From positions 62,001 to 126,000 of the forward strand of contig JAOZOU010000006.1 of assembly GCA_029933125.1 (NCBI GenBank): a stretch of DNA of 64,000 nucleotides. The letters run 5' to 3'. Under the pieces are notes generated by a model. That model was not told where the DNA came from, made no database searches, and saw only the letters and a program-made list of their open reading frames with translations. Origin of the DNA: a bacterium (lineage in GTDB: Bacteria; Arandabacterota; Arandabacteria; Arandabacterales; Arandabacteraceae). The position numbers and the translations under genes are program-made. Shown here one piece after another: positions 9,661 through 19,982 of the stretch. Each line of letters starts with the position of its first letter. Position 1 is the first letter of the stretch.

Positions 9661-10755
9661 CTAAAGGCGCTTGGTGAATGTAAGCGAAGCGGAGGTAAAG
9701 ATTATGATGCCGAAGATGATCATGGCTATTATTTCGGGATAGAGATCAGTCGCTCCGGCTCCTTTCATCATTATTCCCCGAACGATCTTCATGAAATAGC
9801 GCAGGGGGTTGGCGAGGGTTATATGCTGAACAATGCGTGGCATGTTTTCAATGGGTGTGACAAAGCCTGAGGTGAGGATTGCAAAGAGTGTGAAGAACCA
9901 GCCAAAGAACATCGCCTGCTGTTGAGTTCTGCATAAGGTCGATATGAACAAGCCGACACCGAGAGTTGTGAGGAGATATATCATTGCAAGGCCATAGAGT
10001 AAAGCCTTCGAGCCAACAAATGGGATTTTGAACCAGACAGTCCCGAGGGCAAGTGCAACTGAGATCTCAGCAAATCCCAATATGGCAAAGGGGATTGTTT
10101 TCCCAAGGATAAATGCCTGTGTTGATATTGGACTCACCATGACTTGCTCGAGGGTTCCAGCCTCACGCTCACGCACGATTGCCATTGATGTGAGCATCAC
10201 CGTTATGGTTGTAAGAAGGGTTGCAACGATGCCGGGTACCATAAAGTAAATCGTTTTGCCTTCTGGGTTGTAGAGCACCTTCTGGCGCATCTCCACAGGT
10301 ACTTCTAATGGAAGGTGGCTTTCGTTGAAGCCTTGAATGATATTGCCAGCATAGCCAATTGCGATACCGGCTGAGTTGGCATTTGTTCCGTCGACCCAGA
10401 AACCAACAGCGCTTTGCTCTCCGCTTTCAATTTTGGAGCTAAAATCCTCAGGGATGACGAGAGCAACGCGGTAGCGATCCCGTCTGAAGCCATCCTCGAT
10501 TCGCTGAAGTGGTAGCATTGGCTTCTCAACAACGAAGTATTCCCCAATTGAGAATGCGCGTGCCAATTCTCTTGAGAGTTGAGAGTGATCGAAGTCGTAG
10601 AGGGCTGTTGGGATGAGTTTAACATCGAAATTTACGGCATAGCCAAGTATGAAGAGCTGAATGAGGGGGGCTACAAAAATCAGTCTAAGCATCACAGGAT
10701 CTCGAAAGACCTGAATGAATTCTTTCCTGACAAGTGCCCATATGCTTCGCATCAC
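9661..10755 (-). CDS. ABC-2 type transporter permease
   Basis: WALVRKEFIQVFRDPVMLRLIFVAPLIQLFILGYAVNFDV; VREREAGTLEQVMVSPI. Confidence 0.92.
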   Translation of the reverse strand: MMRSIWALVRKEFIQVFRDPVMLRLIFVAPLIQLFILGYAVNFDVKLIPTALYDFDHSQLSRELARAFSIGEYFVVEKPMLPLQRIEDGFRRDRYRVALVIPEDFSSKIESGEQSAVGFWVDGTNANSAGIAIGYAGNIIQGFNESHLPLEVPVEMRQKVLYNPEGKTIYFMVPGIVATLLTTITVMLTSMAIVREREAGTLEQVMVSPISTQAFILGKTIPFAILGFAEISVALALGTVWFKIPFVGSKALLYGLAMIYLLTTLGVGLFISTLCRTQQQAMFFGWFFTLFAILTSGFVTPIENMPRIVQHITLANPLRYFMKIVRGIMMKGAGATDLYPEIIAMIIFGIIIFTSASLTFTKRL

Positions 10756-11855
10756 GTCACCTTTATTTCAAACTTCTTTATTGCAAGCGTAAGCAGGACA
10801 AGAGATATAACGCCGAGACCGAGAGCTTGATGCCAGAGCACGCCTATGCCGGATCCCTTCAGCATTATGCTGCGTATCGTGCTGACGAAGTAGCGAGCTG
10901 GTACAGCATAGGTTATGATCTGAAGGAATTTTGGCATATTGCGAATCTCAAAGGCAAAGCCTGAAAGTAGCACCGATGGCATCATCGTTGTAACGAATGT
11001 CGTCAGCATTGCAACCTGCTGGGTCTTGACAAGCGTTGAGACCAGGATGCCAATGGATAGAGCTGCAATCACATAGATCACCCCAAATGCTGAAAGGAGT
11101 GCAATCGAACCATTCATTGGAATTCCAAAGTGGAAGATCCCAAATCCCCACACAAGAAATCCATCAAGTGCAGCAAGTGCGATGTAGGGGATTACCTTGC
11201 CAATGATTATTTCATAAGGTCTTACGGGTGTTGTCAGGAGTTGCTCCATGGTTCCGGTTTCCTTCTCCCTTGCAATTGTGAGGGAGGTAAGGAGTGCAGA
11301 AATCAACATGAGAATAACTGCTATGATCCCAAGGACAAAGAAGTGGGATGACTTGAGATCTGGATTGTAAAGCACGAGTTGGGAAAGATTGACAAAGGGC
11401 ATGTTCTCATGGGGCAGAGTCTCCTCAAGAAGCCGATGAAGGATGATTCGTGAATAGCTGGTGGTTGCTGCTGCGAGATTGGCATCGGCACCATCTACAA
11501 GCAATCCAATCTCAAAAGGCTTGGCGCTTTGAAGAGCTTCTTCGAAGCCTGGAAGGATTGTAAGGATTGCATGGGCTTTACCCTGCTTAAAAACGGTTTC
11601 GGGGCTGGAAAGAGAAGGCTGGGCATCAGCTCTCACAAAATAGCCAGAGTTGTAGAAGCTCTCTGCCAGTTGACGACTTGCCCGTGTGTGGTCGAAATCG
11701 AAGATGGCAAGTTTTATGTTTTTTATGTCGAGATTTATGGCATATCCGTAGAGAAAAGTCATGAGGATGGGCATGAGGATGGCAATTATGAGTGAGCGTG
11801 TATCTCTTAAGATGTGTCTTATTTCCTTAAGTGCAATTTGACCAATTCGATTCAT
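10752..11855 (-). CDS. ABC-2 type transporter permease
   Basis: LKEIRHILRDTRSLIIAILMPILMTFLYGYAINLDIK; AREKETGTMEQLLTTPVRPYEIIIGK. Confidence 0.92.
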   Translation of the reverse strand: MNRIGQIALKEIRHILRDTRSLIIAILMPILMTFLYGYAINLDIKNIKLAIFDFDHTRASRQLAESFYNSGYFVRADAQPSLSSPETVFKQGKAHAILTILPGFEEALQSAKPFEIGLLVDGADANLAAATTSYSRIILHRLLEETLPHENMPFVNLSQLVLYNPDLKSSHFFVLGIIAVILMLISALLTSLTIAREKETGTMEQLLTTPVRPYEIIIGKVIPYIALAALDGFLVWGFGIFHFGIPMNGSIALLSAFGVIYVIAALSIGILVSTLVKTQQVAMLTTFVTTMMPSVLLSGFAFEIRNMPKFLQIITYAVPARYFVSTIRSIMLKGSGIGVLWHQALGLGVISLVLLTLAIKKFEIKVT

Positions 11856-11862
11856 TCTCTAC

Positions 11863-12600
11863 CTAACCGGTACGATTGCTTGTTGCTATGAGCTTGATGA
11901 AAGTAGCTTCGAGGTCAGTCTCACCATGTTTTTCAATGAGCTCACGGGGTGGACCCATTGCTATTGTTCTTCCCTGATGCATAATGCAAATACGCTTACA
12001 GAATTCTGCTTCGTCCATATAATGAGTCGTTACGAGAAGGGTTGTTCCCTTATCAGCGAGTTCATAAAGAAGCTCCCAAAAGGTGCGGCGGTATGCCGGA
12101 TCAACTCCAGCCGTTGGCTCATCTAGAAAGACTATTTGTGGCCGATGAAGAATAGCAGCCGCAAGTGCTAGCCTTTGGCGCCACCCTATCGGCAGGCTAC
12201 CTGTCAGGCGATCGATGAACCCCCCAAGATCAAGCTCACTTGTAACCTCATCAATTCTTGCCCTGAGCTCTTTTGATGACAAGCCGTAGACACTTCCATA
12301 GAAGACAAGGTTCTGCCTGCCCGTAAGATCCCTATAGAGAGAGAACCTCTGGGACATATAGCCAATAGTTCGTTTTATCTTTTCTGGCTGGCTAGTGATA
12401 TCGAAACCATTGACTTTGCCACTGCCAGCAGTTGGCGTGAGAAGACCACAAAGCATGCGAATAAGGGTGGTCTTGCCTGCTCCATTTGGCCCAATGAATC
12501 CGAAGATTTCACTATAATCAACTGTGAGATTTACATCGTTAACAGCTATGAAGTCACCAAAAGCACGTGTAAGATTATGGGTTTCGATTGCCTTAGGCAT
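11863..12600 (-). CDS. ABC transporter ATP-binding protein
   Basis: Walker A GPNGAGKTT, Walker B IVFLDEPTAGVDP, H-loop TTHYMDEAEFC. Confidence 0.95.
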   Translation of the reverse strand: MPKAIETHNLTRAFGDFIAVNDVNLTVDYSEIFGFIGPNGAGKTTLIRMLCGLLTPTAGSGKVNGFDITSQPEKIKRTIGYMSQRFSLYRDLTGRQNLVFYGSVYGLSSKELRARIDEVTSELDLGGFIDRLTGSLPIGWRQRLALAAAILHRPQIVFLDEPTAGVDPAYRRTFWELLYELADKGTTLLVTTHYMDEAEFCKRICIMHQGRTIAMGPPRELIEKHGETDLEATFIKLIATSNRTG

Positions 12601-13525
12601 TTGCGCTCACCCCGGGTTCCTGCGAGATCAGGTCAACGAAGACATCTTCAAGATCAGGACTCACCTGCTTGAGATCAGTTGGCTCGAGCCCTGCCTCAAG
12701 GAGTTGCCCTGAAAGGTCGTCAAGTGAAGTTCCCTGAGGTGCTCTGATGCGCAGGGCGCCTCCAATGCGCTGAAAGTTGAGATTAGGAAGCTTGGCAAGT
12801 TTGTCAATTGTTTGCGCAGGGGGTAGCCATGGGAGGATGAAGACTGTACCCTTGTAGGAAGCTATGAGTTCCTCAGCAGTCCCTTCTGCGAGCTTTCTAC
12901 CACCGCTCATGAGGATTGTTCTCCGGGCATGGCGAAGCTCGTCCATGTAGGGGGTGGCAACAAGAATAGCAGTTCCACCTTTGCAGAGTTGCTTGAGGAT
13001 TTCCCAGAATTGTCTTCTGGAAAGTGGATCCACTCCTCGTGTCGGTTCATCAAGCAATAGCACCCTCGGTTGATGAACAAGATTGCAACAAAGGGCGAGC
13101 TTTTGCTTCATACCTCCGGAAAGATGCTGGGCTCTGCGCTTGGCGAAAGGAGCCAAACCTGAAAACTCATAGAGGTAACGTTTACGTTCCTCAAGTTCCT
13201 CACGCTTTACACCGAAGATTCCAGCGAAGAAGTTGAGATTCTCCTCGACAGACAGATCAGGATAGAGGGAAAAAGTTTCGGGCATATATCCCATTACCTG
13301 TTTGATGCTTTCAAACTCGGATTGCAAGTCGTGTCCCATGATGCGAACCTCACCGCAATCGAAATCTATGAGTCCGCATATGGAGCGATAAAGCGTGGTT
13401 TTGCCAGCACCATCAGGACCAGCGAGTGCAACAATCTCACCAGATTCCACTGACAGGCTAAAATCTTTTACTGCCTTTATTTCTCCATAGCTCTTGGTGA
13501 GCCCAATGACTTCAATTGCTCTCAT
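12593..13525 (-). CDS. ABC transporter ATP-binding protein
   Basis: Walker A GPDGAGKTTLYR, LSGGMKQKLALCCNLVHQPRVLLLDEPTRGVDP. Confidence 0.95.
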   Translation of the reverse strand: MRAIEVIGLTKSYGEIKAVKDFSLSVESGEIVALAGPDGAGKTTLYRSICGLIDFDCGEVRIMGHDLQSEFESIKQVMGYMPETFSLYPDLSVEENLNFFAGIFGVKREELEERKRYLYEFSGLAPFAKRRAQHLSGGMKQKLALCCNLVHQPRVLLLDEPTRGVDPLSRRQFWEILKQLCKGGTAILVATPYMDELRHARRTILMSGGRKLAEGTAEELIASYKGTVFILPWLPPAQTIDKLAKLPNLNFQRIGGALRIRAPQGTSLDDLSGQLLEAGLEPTDLKQVSPDLEDVFVDLISQEPGVSANA

Positions 13526-13535
13526 TGCCTCGTCG

Positions 13536-14432
13536 TCACTGGATCCTTACCATCACTGGCATACCTATTTTGAGTTTGCGCTCAGGGTTTGGGATTGTCA
13601 CTTTAACAGCATAGACAAGATCCGCCCTTGCCTCCTTTGTCTGCACGTTCTTGGGAGTGAACTCCGCCTTGGGTGATATCCAGGTCACCTTACCCATCAG
13701 GGGTTTTGTTTCCGGAATCTCCGCATCCACTTCCGCCTTTGCTCCGAGTTTGACCTTTCCAAGATCATCAGGGTTGAGATAGAACTTGACCCAGACAGTG
13801 TCAAGGTTGGCAATCCGTACCAGAGGTTTGCCAGGTGTTACGAGTTCACCTCTTTGAACATATCGCGTTACCACCGTTCCCGTCATCGGTGAGCGAGGCT
13901 TGCAATCGGAAAGGCGTTCGCGGATGAGATCTATCTGTGATCTCATACGCTCAAGATCCGCTCTTGCCGCAGCGAGTGCTGCACGTGCAGCAGCTGTTGA
14001 AAGACTCACCTGACGATAGTGGGTCTTAACCTCGTCATACTGCTGCTCCCTTACAGATCCTGAGGCTATGAGGTTGCTTATCCTCGTGAACTCCTTAGCT
14101 GCCAGACTACTATCGAGAATTGCTTGCTTGAGTTTTATCTCAGCAGATTGGATGTGTGTTCGGATTGCAGCCTGTTCGGCGCGAGCTTGCTCAAGCTCAA
14201 GTGCAAGAGCGGTTGTATCTATGAGAACGATAGGCTGACCAACGGCAATTTCATCACCCTCTTCAACATAGATTTCCTCGATTGTGCCAGCGACTTCAGC
14301 GGAGATGGTTACTTCAGTGGCTTCAATAAAGCCCGAACCGAGAGGTACGTTTTCATGCTTGCTGCATGAGGTTCCCAAGAAGCTTACTGCGGCAAGGGCT
14401 GCTACCATACAATATGACCGAGTCTTTCCCAT
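13536..14432 (-). CDS. HlyD-family membrane fusion lipoprotein
   Basis: MGKTRSYCMVAALAAVSFLGTSCSK lipobox; VTISAEVAGTIEEIYVEEGDEIAVGQPIVLID; start trimmed from ORF track start 14498. Confidence 0.9.
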   Translation of the reverse strand: MGKTRSYCMVAALAAVSFLGTSCSKHENVPLGSGFIEATEVTISAEVAGTIEEIYVEEGDEIAVGQPIVLIDTTALALELEQARAEQAAIRTHIQSAEIKLKQAILDSSLAAKEFTRISNLIASGSVREQQYDEVKTHYRQVSLSTAAARAALAAARADLERMRSQIDLIRERLSDCKPRSPMTGTVVTRYVQRGELVTPGKPLVRIANLDTVWVKFYLNPDDLGKVKLGAKAEVDAEIPETKPLMGKVTWISPKAEFTPKNVQTKEARADLVYAVKVTIPNPERKLKIGMPVMVRIQ

Positions 14433-14509
14433 TAGCATCCTCCGAGCATGATGTTTTGCCTTACCTTGCGAGCGCCATCTTACCTCACTCAAACCCAATC
14501 GAAAATCCT

Positions 14510-15109
14510 TTAACGGCTCTTTAGCCCGTTTATGAAGAGGTCAACAATGTGACCTGGTCTCTGTAATCGAAAAAGCTTCTCATCTTTGATATCCCAGATC
14601 TCGTTTATGACGGGAGCCATAAGGAGGTAAAACAGATTCATCCCTACAAAGGAGACCATTGCATGACGACAGTCTATGTTTCTGTATAAGCCCTTGCGCT
14701 TGCCCTCCTCAATTACCCCAGTAAGCGTTTTCCTGAAGTCAACTTCAGTAGCAATCACGTGTGATAAGATATCTTTGACATGTTTTCCTCCGGTTGCCAT
14801 CTCCCTAAGGAGCATGGGAATGAAGCTGCTATCCGCTTTGAGAGCCTCGTGGTATTTGGTAGCAAGAGCTAGGAGGATATCTTCAAGGCAGTGGGTTTCT
14901 TTAATCCTGGCTTTGAGATAACTGATAACATCTCTTACCTGCTCCTTAAGTACTCTGTGATAGAGGCGCTGCTTTGAACCGAAATGGTAGTAGATAAGTG
15001 CCTTATTCACCCTGGCTCGTCTGGCAATCCGATCCATGCGAGCACCTTCAAAACCATTCTTCGCAAATTCGGTTGTTGCAGCCTTAAGGATTCTCTTACT
15101 TGAGTCCAT
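14510..15109 (-). CDS. TetR-family transcriptional regulator
   Basis: RILKAATTEFAKNGFEGARMDRIARRARVNKALIYYHFGSKQRLYHRVL. Confidence 0.95.
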   Translation of the reverse strand: MDSSKRILKAATTEFAKNGFEGARMDRIARRARVNKALIYYHFGSKQRLYHRVLKEQVRDVISYLKARIKETHCLEDILLALATKYHEALKADSSFIPMLLREMATGGKHVKDILSHVIATEVDFRKTLTGVIEEGKRKGLYRNIDCRHAMVSFVGMNLFYLLMAPVINEIWDIKDEKLFRLQRPGHIVDLFINGLKSR

Positions 15110-15119
15110 TGCCTTGGTT

Positions 15120-15139
15120 TTGACTAACTGGTTAGTTAA
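15120..15139. promoter_or_regulatory. Candidate TetR operator upstream of the efflux operon
   Basis: Near-perfect inverted repeat TTGACTAAC-TG-GTTAGTTAA, 10 bp upstream of the TetR start codon. Confidence 0.6.
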
Positions 15140-15261
15140 CCCTTGTTATGTTATCGACATCTCTTGGGGCTGTCAATAGCCTTCGATCGACTTGGGGATT
15201 CCGGCGTGGTTGTAACCGAAGCGTAGAATGCTCAGCACCAGAAAAGTGTTGCTTGTAGATC

Positions 15262-18200
15262 TTATGGCGATGGGCGGAAAACCAGCACCTGATCTTGCTC
15301 GCGCATTGCCTTTTCAATGAAATTCTTGAAATCTGGATAGGCGTCAGGAGGTACTAGCTTTCCAACGATACGAATTCTTCTGTGTGCTATTAGTGTGTGA
15401 CCTTTGAGATCGTATTCAATTATGAAGAATCCAAATGGGGACTTGAGATTATAAGAGGAGGGGAGGCTTTGAAGTTTCCAGCCTGCAGGAATCTCAACCC
15501 TCATTTGCTCCTCTTCATCGAGCTGCAAAGCATAAAGTCTGAGCGGATACTTGCGTGTTGGGTTTGCTACCACCATTGAGTAATCGTCGTCAAGCCTAGT
15601 GCGCCATGGGAGCTTAACAAGGCGAAGCGCGCCGCTTGAAGAGACCCAGTTGCGAAGCATCAGCTCGTAGGAAAGTGAAACGCTATCAGCCTCGACATCA
15701 AGCCCCTGCCAGGAATAATTGCGAAGCTCAAGCCCAACATACTGTCGGCCAAGCTTGCTACTCAGCCTTTTCCTGCGTTTCTCATCATCTGCAGTTGCGT
15801 AAGCGAGTCGGATAGCAGCAATCTCGTCAGCTGTTCTAATGGTCTCGCTGCGACTTAACTCAATCTCTCCAGTCGCACCGACAGAAGCATGCGTCTCAAT
15901 GCTGTGAAAGGGAACGTCAGGACTCTGAAGGGGAATCTCCACAAGATGAGTCGTTCCAGGGTGGATTATGAGGGCTTCCGCACCCTGCAATGACTCTGAG
16001 ATATACCTTGCTGGGGCTGCCTTCGTTGTTGGGTCGATGAACCAGTAGGTTGCGGAGTCTCTCGGAATGGCAAGTATGAGATGTGTAAAGCGTGGAGATG
16101 GCAGATAGGAAACCGTTCGCGTCGTTATAGGGGTCACAAGTGCAAAATAGCTTTCAACTCCAATGCTTCTAAGCATGGAGCGTAAGAGACAGGCTTTATC
16201 CTTGCAATCTCCATACATTGCCTTAAGGACTTTGTGTGCGTCTTCCGGGACATAACTGCTATAACGGAAGCTTAGATCTTCATAGGCAACCTTGTTTGCG
16301 ACGAAGTTGAAGAGCTTTCGTATCTTCGCCTCGAGTTGCGACTGATCCAAAGCGAGGGTATCAGCTTGACTTGATGAGTCCGTGCATGCAAGGACTCGCG
16401 TTACACATGCTTCTACCTGCGGGTCTTTATCAGACGGTTTCTCCGATATGTCCCAGTACCACTCTGCGATTCGACCCCAATCTTTGATTGTAGATATATC
16501 AAGCCACGGTGAAACCGTTCTCATATCTGGCATTTGAACTTCGGATTCGAGAGGAGGGACGTCAGTCATTTCCCATTTATAGACAAGAAAATCCTCTTGC
16601 TGCTCTATGGTCATGATGGAATCCGGTGAAGGAAAGTTGTGCATTTTCCACTCGAAGTCCTTCTCAGGTGGAGCGAGCAGGATATAGCGTGAAACCAGGC
16701 AGGGCACAAGCCACTGGAAAATATGGGAATCCCAGTACTCTTGGTTAAGTTTGCCAATTGACCAGGTGTTAGTGTGATACCGGAGCTTTATGAAATCACC
16801 GGGGCCAACATTCTGAAACGCTATTTTGCCCAACATTTGCTCAGCCTCAATCTCTCGACCATCGGCTTTCACGGTCTGGGCATCCTCGATTGTCAGATCT
16901 GAAAAGAGGGGATTGATGCCGGTCTCAATTGTTCCATAGTTCTCTGCCCCCTTATCGGTGAAGATCTTTATGACAAGCGCTCGTGAGCCGTAGTTCGTCC
17001 CATCCTCAAAGAGTATGCGTCGGCGTTCATCGAGTAGGACACATGCGTCGCGACCTGGGTAGTCAGAGGCACTTGGAGCATTCCGAATGTAATCGTCGAG
17101 ATCGGCAGCTGGAATGATTTCACTCACGGGTTCGAGACCCATGAGTACGCGCAACTTATCCCGAGTTTCAAAATCGCCTGGACGAAGCTCAAGAGCCCTC
17201 TTGTAGTGCTCAATTGCAACCTGTTTCTGCTCAGGGGAATAAGGGATCTCTAGCTCGGCTATAGCTGCACGTGTGAGCTGAGCCGTATAAGAATAGGGAA
17301 ATTCCTGAGCGATTTCTTCGATGCTCTCTTTCGCGGTTTCATCTCCATTTCTGAGCCGCAGCATAGCGAGTTGAATAGCAGAGCCAGGATCATCGGGAAA
17401 GAGCTCGTGGAGCTTCTTGAGCTGTTTAATGGCGCTGCCAAGATCTTCTTCAGATAATGCCTCTTGGTAACGCACCGCGGCTCCGGCCAGTTCAGGAAAC
17501 CGATCAAGCGATTTATGGAGATATTTCCTGTGTTTTGTCTCATCAACGCCTGCATAAAGGCTTGAGAGATGGAGATATGGCGTGCCATAATCAGGGTATT
17601 GGTCAATAATTGACTGAGCGAGGGGCATGATTTTTTCATTAAGTTGCTGTGTGTCATAAGAGTTGAGGAGCTTCAGTTTTGCTGCAACGAAATCCGGGTG
17701 GTTCCCAAGGATGTTCTCAAGAAGAGAGTCTGCCTGAGCATAAAGCCCACGACTTGCTAGTTGTTCTGCCTGCCACAGACCAACCATAGCGTCAGTCGAA
17801 TCCTGATGGAATGCCTGGCGCAGTAGGGTTGCCGGTGCATCTTCATCATCGGTAATCGAAAGGGCCGAAGCAGCGGCATAAAGGATCGGTATGGAGTTTG
17901 AGAATCTTCTCGCAGCAATTGGAGCGAATTCACGGGCTTCGTCCACAAGTTCGAAGTGGTGAATTGTAATAAGCCAAAGGTATGTGACTGTGGCATCTGT
18001 GGTGTCCTTTGTGACTCTGTCGCGAAGCTCCCTCACAAAGGGAATTTCGTGGCGCGAGTATTCAATATCGCGAACGAGAGTGCTACCAGGTACCAGGGGG
18101 TAGAATGAGACGCCCTGGGGTTTGCTGCCGTCGGGCATCGAAAGTGAGGCTGCAACCTCCGGGGCTTCCTCTTCACCTGATACCTTGAGAAGGAGCGTGT

Positions 18201-19080
18201 GTGATCCTTCGGCCAGGGTGGCGTCAAAGTGGTAAAGCTCCAGCTGGCCAGTTTCGTCCTCGCAGTTTAAGATTTCATGGCCGTCGAGTTCAACGCTCAA
18301 CTGCCCAGCTTTCGTTAATGACAGGAGATATGTGCCCGGATTTTCGATTACCAACCTTGTACCGCTATATGCTGTGACTCCTTCACTTCGCGCAAGGAAG
18401 TTTTCAAAGCAGATATAGCCAGTGACATCAAGAACCTCAGGATTGTACCACTTGATAGGCTGTCCAGCCTTGCCGACGTAAGTCTTCGAAGCCATATGCT
18501 TGCGATCGCCAAGATGATCCTTTTGATGACCACTGCCCGACGTGTTGTCAAAAGGACCCAATATTGACCACGTCGTTATGCGGTGAAGTTTTTTGGTAAG
18601 CTCGCGTGCTCCATCGACGTCAAGATTGCTTTGGGCAAAATGTTGAGCACGCGCCAGGATCACACGGCGTTCAACCGGGTCGATGCTTTTTCGCTTAGCC
18701 AAATCTTCCAATGCCCGCTGAAATCTCTTTTCATCCTTCCCAGTAGTGACTGTGTTGCCATAGATCCACTGCATGAGTACAGCGTCTAAGCCATTGACAC
18801 CGTCGAGCTTGGCAAATCTAAGTGCTGATTCAATTGCTGACCGATCATCGCCTGAGTGGAGTTGGGCGATAGCTATCCCCCTCCAGGCAGAAAGATTGTT
18901 TTCATCCTCAGCGAGCTTGCGGGCGAAGGCATCTACGGCCTCCGATGGGTGGTTTGTCCAAATGAGATTCCATGCTGCATCAACATTATTCTCAGAAGAA
19001 GCTTGCTCACCAGACTTCCCCACTGCTGTTAATGCCAGTGCGAGGGCAAGAGTCCAGCATGCGATGATTTTTCGGGTCAT
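15262..19080 (-). CDS. DUF3857/transglutaminase-like domain protein with N-terminal TPR region
   Basis: TPR-like helices in N-terminal half; YGDCKDKACLLRSMLRSIGVESYFALV transglutaminase-like Cys motif; signal peptide; start trimmed from 19101. Confidence 0.8.
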   Translation of the reverse strand: MTRKIIACWTLALALALTAVGKSGEQASSENNVDAAWNLIWTNHPSEAVDAFARKLAEDENNLSAWRGIAIAQLHSGDDRSAIESALRFAKLDGVNGLDAVLMQWIYGNTVTTGKDEKRFQRALEDLAKRKSIDPVERRVILARAQHFAQSNLDVDGARELTKKLHRITTWSILGPFDNTSGSGHQKDHLGDRKHMASKTYVGKAGQPIKWYNPEVLDVTGYICFENFLARSEGVTAYSGTRLVIENPGTYLLSLTKAGQLSVELDGHEILNCEDETGQLELYHFDATLAEGSHTLLLKVSGEEEAPEVAASLSMPDGSKPQGVSFYPLVPGSTLVRDIEYSRHEIPFVRELRDRVTKDTTDATVTYLWLITIHHFELVDEAREFAPIAARRFSNSIPILYAAASALSITDDEDAPATLLRQAFHQDSTDAMVGLWQAEQLASRGLYAQADSLLENILGNHPDFVAAKLKLLNSYDTQQLNEKIMPLAQSIIDQYPDYGTPYLHLSSLYAGVDETKHRKYLHKSLDRFPELAGAAVRYQEALSEEDLGSAIKQLKKLHELFPDDPGSAIQLAMLRLRNGDETAKESIEEIAQEFPYSYTAQLTRAAIAELEIPYSPEQKQVAIEHYKRALELRPGDFETRDKLRVLMGLEPVSEIIPAADLDDYIRNAPSASDYPGRDACVLLDERRRILFEDGTNYGSRALVIKIFTDKGAENYGTIETGINPLFSDLTIEDAQTVKADGREIEAEQMLGKIAFQNVGPGDFIKLRYHTNTWSIGKLNQEYWDSHIFQWLVPCLVSRYILLAPPEKDFEWKMHNFPSPDSIMTIEQQEDFLVYKWEMTDVPPLESEVQMPDMRTVSPWLDISTIKDWGRIAEWYWDISEKPSDKDPQVEACVTRVLACTDSSSQADTLALDQSQLEAKIRKLFNFVANKVAYEDLSFRYSSYVPEDAHKVLKAMYGDCKDKACLLRSMLRSIGVESYFALVTPITTRTVSYLPSPRFTHLILAIPRDSATYWFIDPTTKAAPARYISESLQGAEALIIHPGTTHLVEIPLQSPDVPFHSIETHASVGATGEIELSRSETIRTADEIAAIRLAYATADDEKRRKRLSSKLGRQYVGLELRNYSWQGLDVEADSVSLSYELMLRNWVSSSGALRLVKLPWRTRLDDDYSMVVANPTRKYPLRLYALQLDEEEQMRVEIPAGWKLQSLPSSYNLKSPFGFFIIEYDLKGHTLIAHRRIRIVGKLVPPDAYPDFKNFIEKAMREQDQVLVFRPSP

Positions 19081-19595
19081 GACTGCCTCCATGCTTTCCA
19101 CTTATAGATTTCCCGTTTTCTCAGGCTGGGTTCCAGGTTTTGTGCGCCTCCGGAAGTGCTCGCAGCACATAGGCCTCTCCTCACGGGTGGTCATCTGCAT
19201 TTGAGTGTAAATCTGTGGACCTAGTGTGTCAAGGCCGATCAAGGTCAGGCTGTAACGCTAAGCAATCCAGAGATTGGGCGTGGGCATATAGCAGGATAGT
19301 GACATCGGCAAGATGGCAGAGTGCGCATCTGGTGTCTTGGCGAGCACCTGCTAAGTCGAAGATGGTGAAAAACGGTGGCTCCGTGCCTGGGTGTAAGGAG
19401 AAAGAGGAAAATGGCTCGAGCACGGAATTGGTGTGCCCTTCCTCCTGCGGGAAAGCATCCTTGAGGTGAGAGAAACTGCCCCACGACCAGCAAAGCTTGG
19501 CCCTTTGTATTGTTTCCTTTTATGTGGGAAACATTTATTTCATTCTTGACAAAACGCATACGGATCTATCTATTCTTAATAGGGGGTTTTGAAAT

Positions 19596-19979
19596 ATGAA
19601 GAATTCAAGACAAGTTGGAGTCTGTCCTGTTTGTGGAGACAGGCTCATGATAAGCGAGCTTAGGTGTCCCTCATGCAGGGCGAAGGTTGTTGCAGAGTTG
19701 CCCACGTGTGAGTTCTGCAATCTTGAGCCGGAGCTTCTCACATTGCTCAAATCATTCTTGAGAGCAAGGGGTAACTTCAAGGAAGTGGAGAAGGAGCTTG
19801 GCATTTCATATCCCACTATAAGAAGAAGGCTTGATGAGCTCCTTTCAGCCCTCGGCTTGGAATCCCATAGGCAACTCTCAAAGGAAGAGCGTCTCGAGAT
19901 ACTTGAGCGCCTCGAGAAGGGAGAGATAACCACTGAAGAAGCCCTGCGTCTATTGGGTGAAGGTGCAAGGGGGGTATAG
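19596..19979 (+). CDS. DUF2089-like zinc-ribbon/HTH regulator
   Basis: CPVCGDRLMISELRCPSCRAK zinc ribbon, FKEVEKELGISYPTIRRRLDELLSALG helix-turn-helix. Confidence 0.85.
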   Translation: MKNSRQVGVCPVCGDRLMISELRCPSCRAKVVAELPTCEFCNLEPELLTLLKSFLRARGNFKEVEKELGISYPTIRRRLDELLSALGLESHRQLSKEERLEILERLEKGEITTEEALRLLGEGARGV

Positions 19980-19982
19980 AAG

